From Chloroflexota bacterium (GTDB taxonomy: Bacteria; Chloroflexota; Anaerolineae; Caldilineales; Caldilineaceae), in contig BOKO01000034.1 of the NCBI GenBank assembly GCA_016861025.1, positions 1 to 55,144 of the forward strand: 55,144 nucleotides of DNA, read 5' to 3'. The notes beneath the pieces are model-generated. The model ran no database searches, was not told the DNA's origin, and was given only the letters and a program-made list of their open reading frames with translations. Shown here piece by piece: positions 21,125 through 30,976 of this stretch (positions are counted from its first letter, which is position 1; every line of letters starts with the position of its first letter). The translations under genes and the position numbers were made by a program.

Positions 21125-21337
21125 CTATGCCTTGTTCAACATGCCGCCAAACTGACGCGCCAGCGTCAGGATCGCAATGCCGAGCGAAAAGTAGTCCATC
21201 GGACCCAATTTCTTAAGCGCACCGGCAGCGTCAATTTCTCCATCTTCGCTGCCATCGCTGGCGACCCAGGCAAACGCCGCGCCCAGAAATGCACCGGCCA
21301 CCAGCCCGATCAACATCGACCGCATTCGATGACTCAT
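21125..21337 (-). CDS. Small membrane protein, 70 residues
   Basis: MRSMLIGLVAGAFLGAAFAWVA is a glycine-zipper-like membrane helix at the N-terminus, reminiscent of YtxH-type proteins. An acidic linker (SDGSEDGEID) and a weakly hydrophobic tail (YFSLGIAILTLARQFGGML) follow. It starts 6 nt after the stop of the preceding 105-residue gene and ends 33 nt before fprA. No function is recognised. Confidence 0.65.
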   Translation of the reverse strand: MSHRMRSMLIGLVAGAFLGAAFAWVASDGSEDGEIDAAGALKKLGPMDYFSLGIAILTLARQFGGMLNKA

Positions 21338-21343
21338 ATCCCT

Positions 21344-21661
21344 TTACTCCTTGTTTTGATCCGTCTGTTGGGAATTGCTCGCTCCCCCAGGCATGAGGGT
21401 GCGCAGGATTGCGACGTCGCGTGCAGCCTCGCTGTGTGCGCGCACCAGCGGCGTGGCTGCCTTATCGGCAAATTTTATACTCTGCTCTCGGCCAATGCCG
21501 ACATAATAGCGCGCCAGCTTGACGCCGTTCGTCGCTTTGCGCCGTGCGATCATGACGCCGCGCACGACAAAGTAGAGCACAACCGCCGTCAACAACGTGA
21601 CGACAAGCTGCATCGTCAGCAGATAAAACAACGATACATCGCGCCAAAACGCTAAATCCAT
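21344..21661 (-). CDS. Membrane-anchored small protein, 105 residues
   Basis: I place the start at the ATG at 21661 because GGAGG lies 8 nt upstream; a start further up adds nine codons without support. The protein has one N-terminal membrane helix (LLTMQLVVTLLTAVVLYFVV), a basic stretch (RGVMIARRKATNGVK) and a helical polar C-terminus. It leads the fprA unit. It may be a phage-shock or cell-envelope type helper, but no family is recognised. Confidence 0.6.
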   Translation of the reverse strand: MDLAFWRDVSLFYLLTMQLVVTLLTAVVLYFVVRGVMIARRKATNGVKLARYYVGIGREQSIKFADKAATPLVRAHSEAARDVAILRTLMPGGASNSQQTDQNKE

Positions 21662-21837
21662 GATGCAATCCTCCGCCTCATCGCACAACAGGGCTGCCCA
21701 ACCGGAGATGCGGTTCTCAACCGCAGATTCCTGAACGACCGGGAACGTGCGGTTTTCAACCTACGGTTCAACCAGATTCGATTTGGTTATTCTAGCAGAA
21801 CCACACAGCGTACCACGAACAGCACGCCGCCCAGTTG

Positions 21838-24552
21838 TCACTTGATCAGCGCCATCTGTTCGATCAGCGCCAGCTCGTCGGCGCGGCTGCGAATCTCGCC
21901 ATCGATTCGCCCCATGCGCAGCGCGGCCAGCATCTCACGGTAGATCGCCCCGCGCGGAATGCCCATGCGTCGCAAATCGTCGCCGCTGATTTCGGGCTGG
22001 ATGTCGCGCCATTCGGCGCGGTAACGGCGCACATGTTCGTTCGCCGTCGGATCATCACAGACAATCGGGAAGATGACCAGACAGACCGGCTGCACCTGGT
22101 CGAGGATTTGCGCAATCTGGCTTGGACGCGCAGTTGGCTGCATCAGCGTCGGCAAATAACGATGCAAGATCACCATGCTGTTCAACAGGCGTTGCGTTTC
22201 GTGGCGTAGACCGAGCCGCTCTTGCACAGCGCGCGACTCCTCGCCGCTCCAGCCAAAGGCGAGGATGGCAAAGTAGAGGCGTTCGATCGGCTCTGTGGTC
22301 AGCAATGGGTCGGCGTTTTCCGCCTGGCGCAATGCACGTAGTTGGGCGAATTGTCGCGCCATGGTCGGCGTCATTGTCAGTGCAGGGTGAATCTGACGCA
22401 GAATCTGCAGATCGTCGAGACGCAGCATCGCTTTTTCGGGAGTCTCCTCCTGCAGGATGCGCTCCAGTTCGTGACGGATGCGCGCCGGCGTGACGCGGTC
22501 GAGCAGTTCGAGCGCGTCGTTGAGCAGTTCGAGCGTGCGCGGTTCGATGGTGAAATCGAAACGTTGTTCATAGCGCACTGCGCGCAGAATACGCGTTGGG
22601 TCGTCGACAAAGCTGAGGCTGTGCAGCACGCGCACCAGCCGCGCGCGTAAATCCGCCAGACCGCCCCACGCGTCGAGCAGCTCACCCCACCGATCGGGGT
22701 TGAGGCAGAGCGCCAACGTGTTGATCGTAAAATCGCGGCGATGCAGGTCGAGCTTGATGCTGCTTTGTTGCACTGTGGGCAGAACGGTTGGCGCCGAGTA
22801 AAACTCGGTGCGCGCGGTCACGAAGTCGAGATGCGGCGGCAGGTCGGCTGGGTTGGCGTTTTCTAGCCCGGCAAGCAGCGCATCGACGCGCGCCGGTGCA
22901 TCACGCCTCGTCAGCAGCCATTTGGCGGTGCCGAAGCGCTTGTGCTCCACGATTCGCCCACCATACTTTGCCTGCATGCGTCGTGCAAAGGCGATGGCGT
23001 CGCCCTCGATCACAATATCGACGTCGAGCGTCAACGCGCGGCGGCTGACGACATCGAGCATCAGGTCGCGTACAAAGCCGCCGACGACATAGACATCGTA
23101 GTTCATGGCGTCGACCTCGCGCCCGATCAGCGCCAGCAAATGAAGCTGCACAGGCGTGAGTGCACGGCGCAGTCGCGCCGCCAGCTCGTCGGCGCGGCGA
23201 TGCGGCAGCGAGGACTCATCCCACAATTTGATCAGGTCGGTGCGCGTGACGATGCCAATGATGGCGCCGTCGCCATCCACAACCGGAATTTGTCCCCAGT
23301 TGCTCTCGATCATGCGGCGGCGCAGCGTTGGGATCGAGTCATCTGGGCGCACGGTGTAGGCGCCGGCGCGCATAAAACGACGCACGGGCTGGTCGCCCAT
23401 GCCGTGGCTGAGCGTTCTGTCGACCTCGCGTCGCGTCAGCACGCCGACGAGCGTCTCCTTGCCCGTCTCATCTTCGGCGACGACCGGGAAGCCCTCGTGC
23501 CCGAAGCGGCGCATCAGCTCGTCGGCTTCCGCCATGCTCATGTCGGGATGGAGCATGTGCGGGCGGCCCGCACTCATGATCTGACCGACGGTGAGCGCAA
23601 CGCGGGCGTGGGTGCGCACCAGGTGTTCGATGCGGGCGCGCACACTCTCCAGCGTCACGTCGCGCATGTGGGCAGCCGCGGCGCGGCTGTGTCCACCGCC
23701 GCCCAGCGCCTGAGCGATGCGTCCGACATCGACGCTGTCGGTGGTGCTGCGCGCCACAACCTGCACCATGTCGCCCAGGTCAACGACGACAAAGAGCGCG
23801 TCCGGCTCGTGAAAGTCGCGCAGCCGCGCCGCCAGCGTGCTCAACTCGTCGCCAAAGCCGGGTGCACGCGCCATGGTGATGATGATGCTGTGCCCTTCGA
23901 TCTCCAGAAACTCGCACGCATCCATCAACACGTGCAACAGCGCGCGCTGCTCGTCGGTGACAGGATGGTGCAAAAATTCGTTGACCTCGCTGAGGTTGAC
24001 CCCGCGCGTTGGCTCCAACAGCCAGGCGAGCGCAGCGGCGTCGCGGCTGGTGGTGCTGGCGTAGGTGAGGTTGCCGGTGTCCTCGTAGATGCCAAGCGCC
24101 AGCAGCGTGGCTTCGACCGGCGTCACGTCGATGGCGTGTTCGATCAGCTTCTCGACCAGCAGCGTCGTGTTGGCGCCGGTTGCTCCACACCAGAGTTCGT
24201 GCGCCTGCGGCAGCAGCTTGCGCGACTCGCTCAGCAGGTTGCTCTCAGCCAACGCGGCGTGGTGATCGATGACAATGTACTCGGTGTCGGCTTGCGTGCC
24301 TTTGGGCGAATTCGCCGCACGGGTGTCGACGAGGATGGCGCGGCGCACTTTGCCACGCGGCATGTCGTCGGGCGCAATGAAGCGAAAATGGTTCTTGTAG
24401 AGCGCCAGGAAATCGCGCACGTTGCGGTTCATCTGCCGCGGCAGCACGGGCAACGCTTCGGGAAAGAGCAGCGACGCGCCAAGCAGCGACGCCAGCGCGT
24501 CAAAATCCGTGCGTTCGTGAGTGAGGATAATGTCGAGTTCGCGGCCAGCCAT
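21838..24552 (-). CDS. DHH phosphoesterase - CBS pair - tRNA nucleotidyltransferase (CCA/A-adding) fusion
   Basis: From the ATG at 24552 (MAGRELDIILTHERTDFDALAS) the 904-residue protein has a DHH domain (DFDALAS, DTR, DHH, GIYEDTGNLTY), a DHHA1 part ending GGGGHSRAAAAH, two CBS domains (around 320-440), and a class II nucleotidyltransferase head: YVVGGFVRDLML with LDVDIVIEGDA, then HRRDFTINTLA and DPTRILRAVRYEQRFDF. This architecture is known from Aquifex, cyanobacteria and Chloroflexota, where the last domain is an A-adding or CCA-adding tRNA enzyme; the DHH domain may trim RNA ends or hydrolyse c-di-nucleotides. Residues upstream of 24552 look non-coding. tRNA 3'-end maturation is the likely role; nucleotide specificity is not readable. 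Confidence 0.88.
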   Translation of the reverse strand: MAGRELDIILTHERTDFDALASLLGASLLFPEALPVLPRQMNRNVRDFLALYKNHFRFIAPDDMPRGKVRRAILVDTRAANSPKGTQADTEYIVIDHHAALAESNLLSESRKLLPQAHELWCGATGANTTLLVEKLIEHAIDVTPVEATLLALGIYEDTGNLTYASTTSRDAAALAWLLEPTRGVNLSEVNEFLHHPVTDEQRALLHVLMDACEFLEIEGHSIIITMARAPGFGDELSTLAARLRDFHEPDALFVVVDLGDMVQVVARSTTDSVDVGRIAQALGGGGHSRAAAAHMRDVTLESVRARIEHLVRTHARVALTVGQIMSAGRPHMLHPDMSMAEADELMRRFGHEGFPVVAEDETGKETLVGVLTRREVDRTLSHGMGDQPVRRFMRAGAYTVRPDDSIPTLRRRMIESNWGQIPVVDGDGAIIGIVTRTDLIKLWDESSLPHRRADELAARLRRALTPVQLHLLALIGREVDAMNYDVYVVGGFVRDLMLDVVSRRALTLDVDIVIEGDAIAFARRMQAKYGGRIVEHKRFGTAKWLLTRRDAPARVDALLAGLENANPADLPPHLDFVTARTEFYSAPTVLPTVQQSSIKLDLHRRDFTINTLALCLNPDRWGELLDAWGGLADLRARLVRVLHSLSFVDDPTRILRAVRYEQRFDFTIEPRTLELLNDALELLDRVTPARIRHELERILQEETPEKAMLRLDDLQILRQIHPALTMTPTMARQFAQLRALRQAENADPLLTTEPIERLYFAILAFGWSGEESRAVQERLGLRHETQRLLNSMVILHRYLPTLMQPTARPSQIAQILDQVQPVCLVIFPIVCDDPTANEHVRRYRAEWRDIQPEISGDDLRRMGIPRGAIYREMLAALRMGRIDGEIRSRADELALIEQMALIK

Positions 24553-24622
24553 GCGTAGAGTATCGCGGCAAAGCAGGAAAGTTGCAAGGGATAGCGGGAA
24601 TAGAACGCAGAAACAGAGCCGT

Positions 24623-26335
24623 TTACTCCACAAACAGCGGCACGATCTGAAACTGCGCGACATCGACCAGCCCTTGATCGGTGAGTTTGAGCTTGGGGAT
24701 CACCTCGAGCGCCATGAAGCTCATTGCCATGAACGGGTCGTGCAGCGGCGAGCCGAGCGTCTGCGCAGTCGCGATCAGAGCGTCATAGCCGGCGCGCACT
24801 TCGGCGATGGGACGGTCGCTCATCAGACCTGCCACCGGCAACGGCAGCCTGGCGCGGAGGTCGACGCCGTCCGCCACCGCTAAACCGCCGCCCATTTCTG
24901 CAACGGCGTGCGCCGCAGTCAGCATCGACGCATCGTCAGCGCCAATCACGACCAGGTTGTGGTGATCATGGGCGACCGTGCCCGCCATGGCGCCACGCCG
25001 CAAGCCGATGCCCTGGATGAAGCCAAGCCCGAGCGCGCCGCTGCCTTTGTGCCGCTCGATCACCGCCATTTTGAGCAGGTCCTGCGTGGGGTCAGCCACG
25101 GCGAAGCCATCGACGGCGACGACAGGCAAGATGCGCTCCTCAGTCACAAGCTGGTTGGGCAGCGAGCCGATGACGCGCATAACGCGTCCGCCGGCTGGAA
25201 TGCGCAGATCGACTGCGTCCCAGCGGATGTTGACGGTGCTGCCCACTGATGGTGGAATGTGTGTTGCTGGCGCTGCGCTGCACATGACGCCATTCTCCGC
25301 CGCCAGTTTGCCGTCTGCGTAGATGAGGCGCGGTCGCAAATCTTGCAGATCATCAAAGACGATCAGATCGGCGCGGCGACCGGGGGCGATGGCGCCGCGG
25401 TCATGCAGTCCGAACCACTCCGCTGTGTTGAGCGTCGCCATGCGCAGCGCCGTGATCGGTGCGACGCCGTAGCGAATCGCCTCGCGCACCATGTAGTCGA
25501 TCGTGCCCTGGTCGATCAGGTCGCTGGGGATGCGGTCGTCGGTGCAGAAACAGAGGCGGCGATTGTTATGCTCGTCGATCAGCGGCAGCAGCGCGTGCAG
25601 GTTGTGGGCATTGGTCGCCTCGCGAATCAAGATATAAAGGCCGCGCGCCAGTTTTTCGCGCGCCTCCTCAACGGTGGTGCATTCGTGCTCGCTGCCGATG
25701 CCGGCGGCGACGTAGGCGTTGAGCTGCCGGCCGGTGAGCGCGGGAGCGTGACCGTCACGCGGGCGCCCCGCGAACACCTCGATCTTCGCCAGCACCTCCG
25801 GATCGCCAAAGACGACGCCGGGGAAATTCATCACCTCCGCCAGCCCGTGCACCGCACCCTCGGCGAGAAGCTGCGCCAGCTCTGTAGCGGTGAGCGCGGC
25901 GCCGGTCGTTTCCATGTGCGTCGCCGGCACGCACGAAGAAGCCATCAGCACGACGCTCAACGGCAGGCTGGCGCTGTTTTGCGCCATGAAGCGCACGCCC
26001 GCCAGCCCGGCGACGTTGGCGATCTCATGTGGATCGGCGACGACGGTGGTGACGCCATGTGGGATGACCGCCTGCGCAAACTGCGCCGGGATGCAGAGGC
26101 TGCTTTCGATGTGGACGTGCGCGTCGATCAAGCCGGGGGCGACATACGCGGCGTTCAGCTCGACTGTCTCACGCGCAGTGTAACCGGCGCCGAGACCGGC
26201 GATCAGTCCATCGACAATGGCGATGTCCGCCTCCTCGATGGCGCCGGAAAAAACGTTGATCACGCGCCCGTTGCGCAGCAGCAGATCAGCCGGTTCGTCG
26301 CCACGCGCTACGGCGAGTAGATGAGTTTGATTCAT
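24623..26335 (-). CDS. ade: Adenine deaminase
   Basis: From the ATG at 26335 (MNQTHLLAVARGDEPADLLL) the 570-residue amidohydrolase shows GLIDAHVHIESS (metal ligands), VVADPHEIANVAG, LAEVMNFPGV, CFCTDDRIPSDL (Asp ligand) and a C-terminal HDHHNLVVIGADDASM region. These are the signatures of bacterial adenine deaminase (adenine to hypoxanthine and ammonia, dinuclear metal). The longer upstream frame lacks family resemblance. It ends 70 bp before the DHH-CCA gene and may be co-transcribed. I saw no purine riboswitch upstream. Confidence 0.93.
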   Translation of the reverse strand: MNQTHLLAVARGDEPADLLLRNGRVINVFSGAIEEADIAIVDGLIAGLGAGYTARETVELNAAYVAPGLIDAHVHIESSLCIPAQFAQAVIPHGVTTVVADPHEIANVAGLAGVRFMAQNSASLPLSVVLMASSCVPATHMETTGAALTATELAQLLAEGAVHGLAEVMNFPGVVFGDPEVLAKIEVFAGRPRDGHAPALTGRQLNAYVAAGIGSEHECTTVEEAREKLARGLYILIREATNAHNLHALLPLIDEHNNRRLCFCTDDRIPSDLIDQGTIDYMVREAIRYGVAPITALRMATLNTAEWFGLHDRGAIAPGRRADLIVFDDLQDLRPRLIYADGKLAAENGVMCSAAPATHIPPSVGSTVNIRWDAVDLRIPAGGRVMRVIGSLPNQLVTEERILPVVAVDGFAVADPTQDLLKMAVIERHKGSGALGLGFIQGIGLRRGAMAGTVAHDHHNLVVIGADDASMLTAAHAVAEMGGGLAVADGVDLRARLPLPVAGLMSDRPIAEVRAGYDALIATAQTLGSPLHDPFMAMSFMALEVIPKLKLTDQGLVDVAQFQIVPLFVE

Positions 26336-26431
26336 GGGAGACCGCCTTTCTCGCTCCTGGCGATTGCATTCTCTTTTCATTCTCTCATAGTCTGCCCGTT
26401 GTTCGGAAACAGCCGCTTTGGGTAAAGAATA

Positions 26432-26487
26432 AATAATTCTCACGATTTTCATAATAATTGACACTGCTCAATTGAGCGTGCTATACT
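26432..26487 (+). promoter_or_regulatory. Promoter with AT-rich upstream element (copy 1)
   Basis: TTGACA (26458-26463), 18 bp, TATACT (26482-26487). The 32 bp ending with the -35 (26432-26463) match those at 28506-28537 in 27 of 32 positions, a candidate regulator site. Drives the gene at 26579. Confidence 0.7.
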
Positions 26488-26578
26488 CGCGTCGATTTTC
26501 GATACGCCGAAGGATGCGCCGGACAACGAGCGCCTGCGCGTCGGCTGGAGGCGTCAAGCAAATTGAGGAGCAAACATC

Positions 26579-28003
26579 GTGGGATTTTCATGGCCGTGGG
26601 GCAAGCTGATACAGGGCAAGAAACCATCCGTCAGGCATAAAATCCTGTGGGCCGATCTCGGGGACCTGGGCGACCTGGTGAATCCGAGCGGACCGCACGA
26701 ACAGTGGCAGGATCATGGGCTGGGCTTGCTGCGGACGATCATGCATAACAACGGCGTGATGACCGACATTGTCTCGACGCGGGCGGTGACGGCGTGGGAT
26801 CAACTGGCGCGGCAGATGCAGGGCTACGAGATGCTGCTGATGAACGTGCGCAGCTACACTTTCCCGGTCGGACAGAAGGCGGCGAAGGTTTTCAAGGAGG
26901 TCAACCCCAACGGCGTCGTGATTGCGGGCGGGATGCATGCCACCGTAGCCCCACACGAGATGCTCGACATCGACGCCTTCGACCACGTCGTGCAAGGGCC
27001 TGGCGAGGAGACGATCCTCGATTTGGTCAAGGACCCAGCGGCTTATCCACGGCTGGTGCAAGGCGTCGGCGCCAGATCGATGGGCGAGTGGCCGATGATG
27101 GATCGCGAGCTGTGGCCCAGGCCGGTCGGCTGGCGAATGCAGCGGCGTTGGAAGTGGAAATGGCCCCTCGAACCAGAGTGCGGCTGGGGGCCAGGCCCGG
27201 TGGCGACGATCATCACCAGCCGCGTCTGTCCGTGGCAGTGCGTCTTTTGCAACGAAAACTCCTATATCCCCAACATGGGGCGCAAACCGGTCGACCAGGT
27301 GATCGACGAGTTGAACTACCTCGACCGCAAATATGGCGTCGGCTCGGTCGTGATCCACGACTCGATGTTCTTCCAAAATCCAAAGTGGCTGCGCGAGTGG
27401 ATCGAGAAATATCCGCGCAAGACCAGACGCTGGACTTACTGGGCGGCAGGCCGCGCCGACACCGTGCGCCAATGGCCCGATCTCTTCGAGGCGTTGGTCA
27501 AAGAGACCAACTGGCGCACCATCTCGATCGGCTTCGAGTCGGGCAGCGACCGCATCCTCAAGCTGCTTAACAAGGAGTGCACTGAGGAGGACAACTACTT
27601 CGCCATCGACCTGGTCAACCGCATCGGCGACGAGCTGGAGGCAAAGGGCGAGCAACCGCCCAAATTCTGGTCGAACATCATGCTTGGCATCCCTGGCGAG
27701 ACGCACGAAGACGCCTTCAAGACGATGCGTATGTTAAAGCACATGAAGCGCGTCTTCCCGTCGATTTCCTACTACGCCCCCTATCCCGGTTCGGCGCTTG
27801 GCTTTCAGTTAATCGCCGAGGGCAAGAGCTTGATGTCGAACGACAACTATCACCGCTACCCGGACGACGAGAAAGTGAAAGGCGTCGATTACCAGTTCTA
27901 TCGTGATCTGCTTGCCGGCAAATACGACGCCGAGATCAACAAAGGCATCGATCGTGTGACGCGCGGGGCGGAGTTGTATCGGGGGACGTTGGTGAAGGCA
28001 TGA
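26579..28003 (+). CDS. B12-binding-type radical SAM protein
   Basis: A GTG start follows GAGGAG. The 474-residue protein has an N-terminal cobalamin-binding-like Rossmann domain (LLMNVRSYTFPVGQKAAKVF, VIAGGMHATVAPHEML, VVQGPGEE) and a radical SAM core with CPWQCVFC (Cys 217, 221, 224). The C-terminal part has ISIGFESGSDRILKLLNK and NIMLGIPGETHEDAFKTM, typical of the Elp3/MiaB-like class B enzymes. No TRAM or SPASM domain is present. The substrate is unknown. It is the first of three tightly packed genes; the next starts within its stop codon. Members of this class often methylate unactivated carbons in lipids or natural products. Confidence 0.88.
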   Translation: MGFSWPWGKLIQGKKPSVRHKILWADLGDLGDLVNPSGPHEQWQDHGLGLLRTIMHNNGVMTDIVSTRAVTAWDQLARQMQGYEMLLMNVRSYTFPVGQKAAKVFKEVNPNGVVIAGGMHATVAPHEMLDIDAFDHVVQGPGEETILDLVKDPAAYPRLVQGVGARSMGEWPMMDRELWPRPVGWRMQRRWKWKWPLEPECGWGPGPVATIITSRVCPWQCVFCNENSYIPNMGRKPVDQVIDELNYLDRKYGVGSVVIHDSMFFQNPKWLREWIEKYPRKTRRWTYWAAGRADTVRQWPDLFEALVKETNWRTISIGFESGSDRILKLLNKECTEEDNYFAIDLVNRIGDELEAKGEQPPKFWSNIMLGIPGETHEDAFKTMRMLKHMKRVFPSISYYAPYPGSALGFQLIAEGKSLMSNDNYHRYPDDEKVKGVDYQFYRDLLAGKYDAEINKGIDRVTRGAELYRGTLVKA

Positions 28004-28206
28004 GCAGCTTTTCCAACCCACACTTTATGTATCTTTTTGCCCTCAAGAACGGCAAAAAGAAGCTGGCGTATGGCGAATCGCCGGAGGATGCGCTGGAGAT
28101 TCTGCGCATTCGGTTGAGCGAAGAGGAGATGAGCGAGATTCTGACCGATCAGTTCATCAAGATCAACCAGCGCGAGTTGCAGCAATACGTCAACGACCTG
28201 GGCTGA
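28000..28206 (+). CDS. Hypothetical protein, 68 residues
   Basis: ATGA overlap with the radical SAM gene shows translational coupling. The soluble product (start MSSFSNPHFMYLFALKNGKK) contains GESPEDALEILRIRLSEEEM and ends QRELQQYVNDLG, giving a strand-helix-helix impression. No cysteines. I do not recognise the family; it may be a partner of the coupled radical SAM enzyme. Confidence 0.7.
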   Translation: MSSFSNPHFMYLFALKNGKKKLAYGESPEDALEILRIRLSEEEMSEILTDQFIKINQRELQQYVNDLG

Positions 28207-28207
28207 C

Positions 28208-28501
28208 ATGCGGTTGAACGACGAACAACGGGCAATTCTCGTTGCGCTGCAGGCAGGTGACCGGCTGAAGGTGCATCGCACCGTGGACGGCGAGAAGCGC
28301 TATCTGCTCCATCGCCTGGATGAATCGAGCGCCATCGACGTGGACGCCGCCATCGTCGATAGTCTGGAGCGCGGCGGGCTGATCGAAAGCAACATGAAAT
28401 TTCCCGCCGCCACCTTTTTGCTTACAGATAGAGGCGTCGCCGTCGCAACGCATATCACCGGCAGCGCGCAGACGCCGATGGGTCCGCGTAATTTTGCATG
28501 A
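28208..28501 (+). CDS. Hypothetical protein, 97 residues
   Basis: It starts one base after the previous stop. The product reads like a winged-helix or small two-domain protein: LNDEQRAILVALQAGDRLKV at the start, IVDSLERGGLIES in the middle and FLLTDRGVAVATHI near the end, which resembles a wing strand. No catalytic motif. Third gene of the radical SAM unit; function unknown. Confidence 0.65.
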   Translation: MRLNDEQRAILVALQAGDRLKVHRTVDGEKRYLLHRLDESSAIDVDAAIVDSLERGGLIESNMKFPAATFLLTDRGVAVATHITGSAQTPMGPRNFA

Positions 28502-28505
28502 ATCG

Positions 28506-28560
28506 AATAATTCTCATAAATTTCAGAAAAATTGACATGGCGTCAGGGTCATGATATAAA
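28506..28560 (+). promoter_or_regulatory. Consensus promoter with AT-rich upstream element (copy 2)
   Basis: TTGACA (28532-28537), exactly 17 bp, TATAAA (28555-28560). The upstream 32-bp block (28506-28537) is the near-twin of 26432-26463. Drives the SufR-like regulator. Confidence 0.8.
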
Positions 28561-28603
28561 GACAGCCGCAAGCAAAGGTTGATTCAAGCGGTGCGCCGCT
28601 GCA

Positions 28604-28682
28604 AGGGAACGTAACCGCAGGGAAACGCGGCAGTAGGAAAACTCGACAGTAGGAAAACTCGACAGTAGGGAAACGTAACACT
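28604..28682 (+). repeat. Five tandem 15-16 bp repeats ending at the start codon
   Basis: Units of the type AGGAAAACTCGACAGT run 28604-28618 (15 bp, degenerate), 28619-28634, 28635-28650, 28651-28666 (identical to the one before) and 28667-28682. The GTG start at 28683 follows directly, so the repeats fill the 5' UTR and replace a normal ribosome site. Confidence 0.75.
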
Positions 28683-29369
28683 GTGCACGCAGTTCGCAGG
28701 CATATTTTGGAGATACTCAAAGAGTCCGGCGGCGCCACCGTCGCTGAACTGGCTGAGCGCCTCGATATGGCGCCTGTTTCCGTGCGCCATCATCTTGACA
28801 TTCTCCAGGGCGACAACCTGATCAAAGTGGGTCGCATCGAACGCACGGGCAGCGTGGGCCGTCCACAGCAGATTTATCAGCTTACCGACGATGCCGACGA
28901 GCTCTTTCCTAACAATTTTGCATTGCTGGCCACCAGCATGGCGCGTCAGATCAAGCAGATTCTACCGCCGGAACAGGTGGAAGCCGTCTTTCACTCGCTG
29001 GCGGACGAAATGATCGCCGAGGTGGATGTGGCGGCGCTGGCGGCGCTGCCGCTGGCGGAGCGCCTCGACCGCGTGATTGATTTTCTCAACGAACGCGGCT
29101 ATCTGGCGCGGTGGGAGCCATGCGTGGGGGATGGAGATTCCTACATGCTCTACAAGCATAACTGTCCCTATGCTGGCATGGCGGGCGAGCATCGCGAGCT
29201 GTGCATGATGGATCAGATGCTTATCGACCGCCTGGTGGGAGCGCACTGCGATCGCACAACGTCGGTGGCGAACAACGACCGCTGCTGCACCTATCGCATC
29301 GACGGTGAAAGCCGTGGAATCCCGGTCGATTTGACGCTGCGCCCCCAGGAAATTTTGGTGGCGGCCTAA
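28683..29369 (+). CDS. SufR-like HTH regulator with cysteine cluster
   Basis: The 228-residue protein begins with a winged helix (VRRHILEILKESGGATVAEL, SVRHHLDILQ) that belongs to the ArsR/DeoR-like group used by SufR. The C-terminal half holds a cysteine set, NCPYAGMAGEHRELCMMDQ, GAHC and DRCCTYRI, which matches the layout of the [4Fe-4S]-binding SufR repressors of Fe-S biogenesis. GTG at 28683 is the only reasonable start; upstream in frame is a stop. No Shine-Dalgarno is visible in front of it. It precedes moaA and Fe-S assembly genes, fitting a role as an Fe-S status sensor for this district. Regulon membership is inferred. Confidence 0.82.
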   Translation: MHAVRRHILEILKESGGATVAELAERLDMAPVSVRHHLDILQGDNLIKVGRIERTGSVGRPQQIYQLTDDADELFPNNFALLATSMARQIKQILPPEQVEAVFHSLADEMIAEVDVAALAALPLAERLDRVIDFLNERGYLARWEPCVGDGDSYMLYKHNCPYAGMAGEHRELCMMDQMLIDRLVGAHCDRTTSVANNDRCCTYRIDGESRGIPVDLTLRPQEILVAA

Positions 29370-29403
29370 GTCGCCACAATGAATCGTTCGATTGAGGAAT
29401 GCC

Positions 29404-30465
<1,062 letters not shown>

Positions 30466-30471
30466 GTGAGC

Positions 30472-30570
30472 AACGTGTTGCGTGATTCGTGTTGCGTGGT
30501 GAAGCAATTCCGATACATACACAACATTCAATACGCAACACGAACCACGCAATACGCAACACGTTTTTTT
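30472..30570 (+). terminator. GTGTTGCGTG-family inverted repeat, copy 2, ending in a T-tract
   Basis: AACGTGTTGCGTGATTCGTG (30472-30491) and further GTTGCGTGGT face ACCACGCAATACGCAACACG (30544-30563), followed by seven or more T. It starts a few bases after the moaA stop and can fold as a long stem before a T-run, so this repeat copy probably terminates moaA. Confidence 0.65.
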
Positions 30571-30592
30571 AAGACAAGGAGACCAGGGAACG

Positions 30593-30964
30593 ATGATTAC
30601 TTTGACTGAAACCGCCGCCGGCAAGCTTGGCGGCATTATGGCAGAAAAAGGCTTGAAGGAATCTCACGCGCTGCGCGTCTTTGTGAAGGGCGGCGGCTGT
30701 GGCGGGATGCAGTACGGCATGACTTTCGACCAACCGCGTGAAGGCGACGAAATGTACGAGCAGCACGGTCTGCGCGTGATCGTCGATCCGACCAGCCTCT
30801 TCTACATCGACGGCTCCAGCATCGACTACGTCGACAACCTGATGGGCGGCGGCTTCCACATCGACAATCCGCAGGCGACCAGCTCCTGCGGCTGTGGCAG
30901 CAGCTTCCGCACCGCCAAAAGCCACACCGGCGAAGAGATGCCGCAGAGCTGCGGTCATCACTGA
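30593..30964 (+). CDS. A-type Fe-S carrier (IscA/ErpA/HesB family)
   Basis: The 123-residue protein has the family core LRVFVKGGGCGGMQYGMTFD with the first conserved Cys near 36, FYIDGSSIDYVDNLMGGGFH and the paired C-terminal cysteines in SSCGCGSSF. A C-terminal extension (GEEMPQSCGHH) adds another Cys and two His. Such proteins carry [4Fe-4S] clusters from the assembly scaffold to target enzymes. The start has AAGGAG upstream. It stands between moaA and a strong terminator, so it may be monocistronic. Neighbouring radical SAM enzymes are natural clients. Confidence 0.92.
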   Translation: MITLTETAAGKLGGIMAEKGLKESHALRVFVKGGGCGGMQYGMTFDQPREGDEMYEQHGLRVIVDPTSLFYIDGSSIDYVDNLMGGGFHIDNPQATSSCGCGSSFRTAKSHTGEEMPQSCGHH

Positions 30965-30976
30965 TAGACTGGCACA

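Noticed and set aside
20276..21655. 459-codon plus-strand frame opposite fprA
   Set aside because: Antisense shadow spanning two real genes on the other strand.
22942..24558. 538-codon plus-strand frame opposite the DHH-CCA gene
   Set aside because: Antisense shadow; no motif, unlikely composition.
26336..26431. Purine riboswitch in front of adenine deaminase
   Set aside because: I could not find the conserved three-way junction or loop motifs on the minus strand.
28604..28682. Possible CRISPR array
   Set aside because: Units are tandem with no spacers and there are no cas genes.
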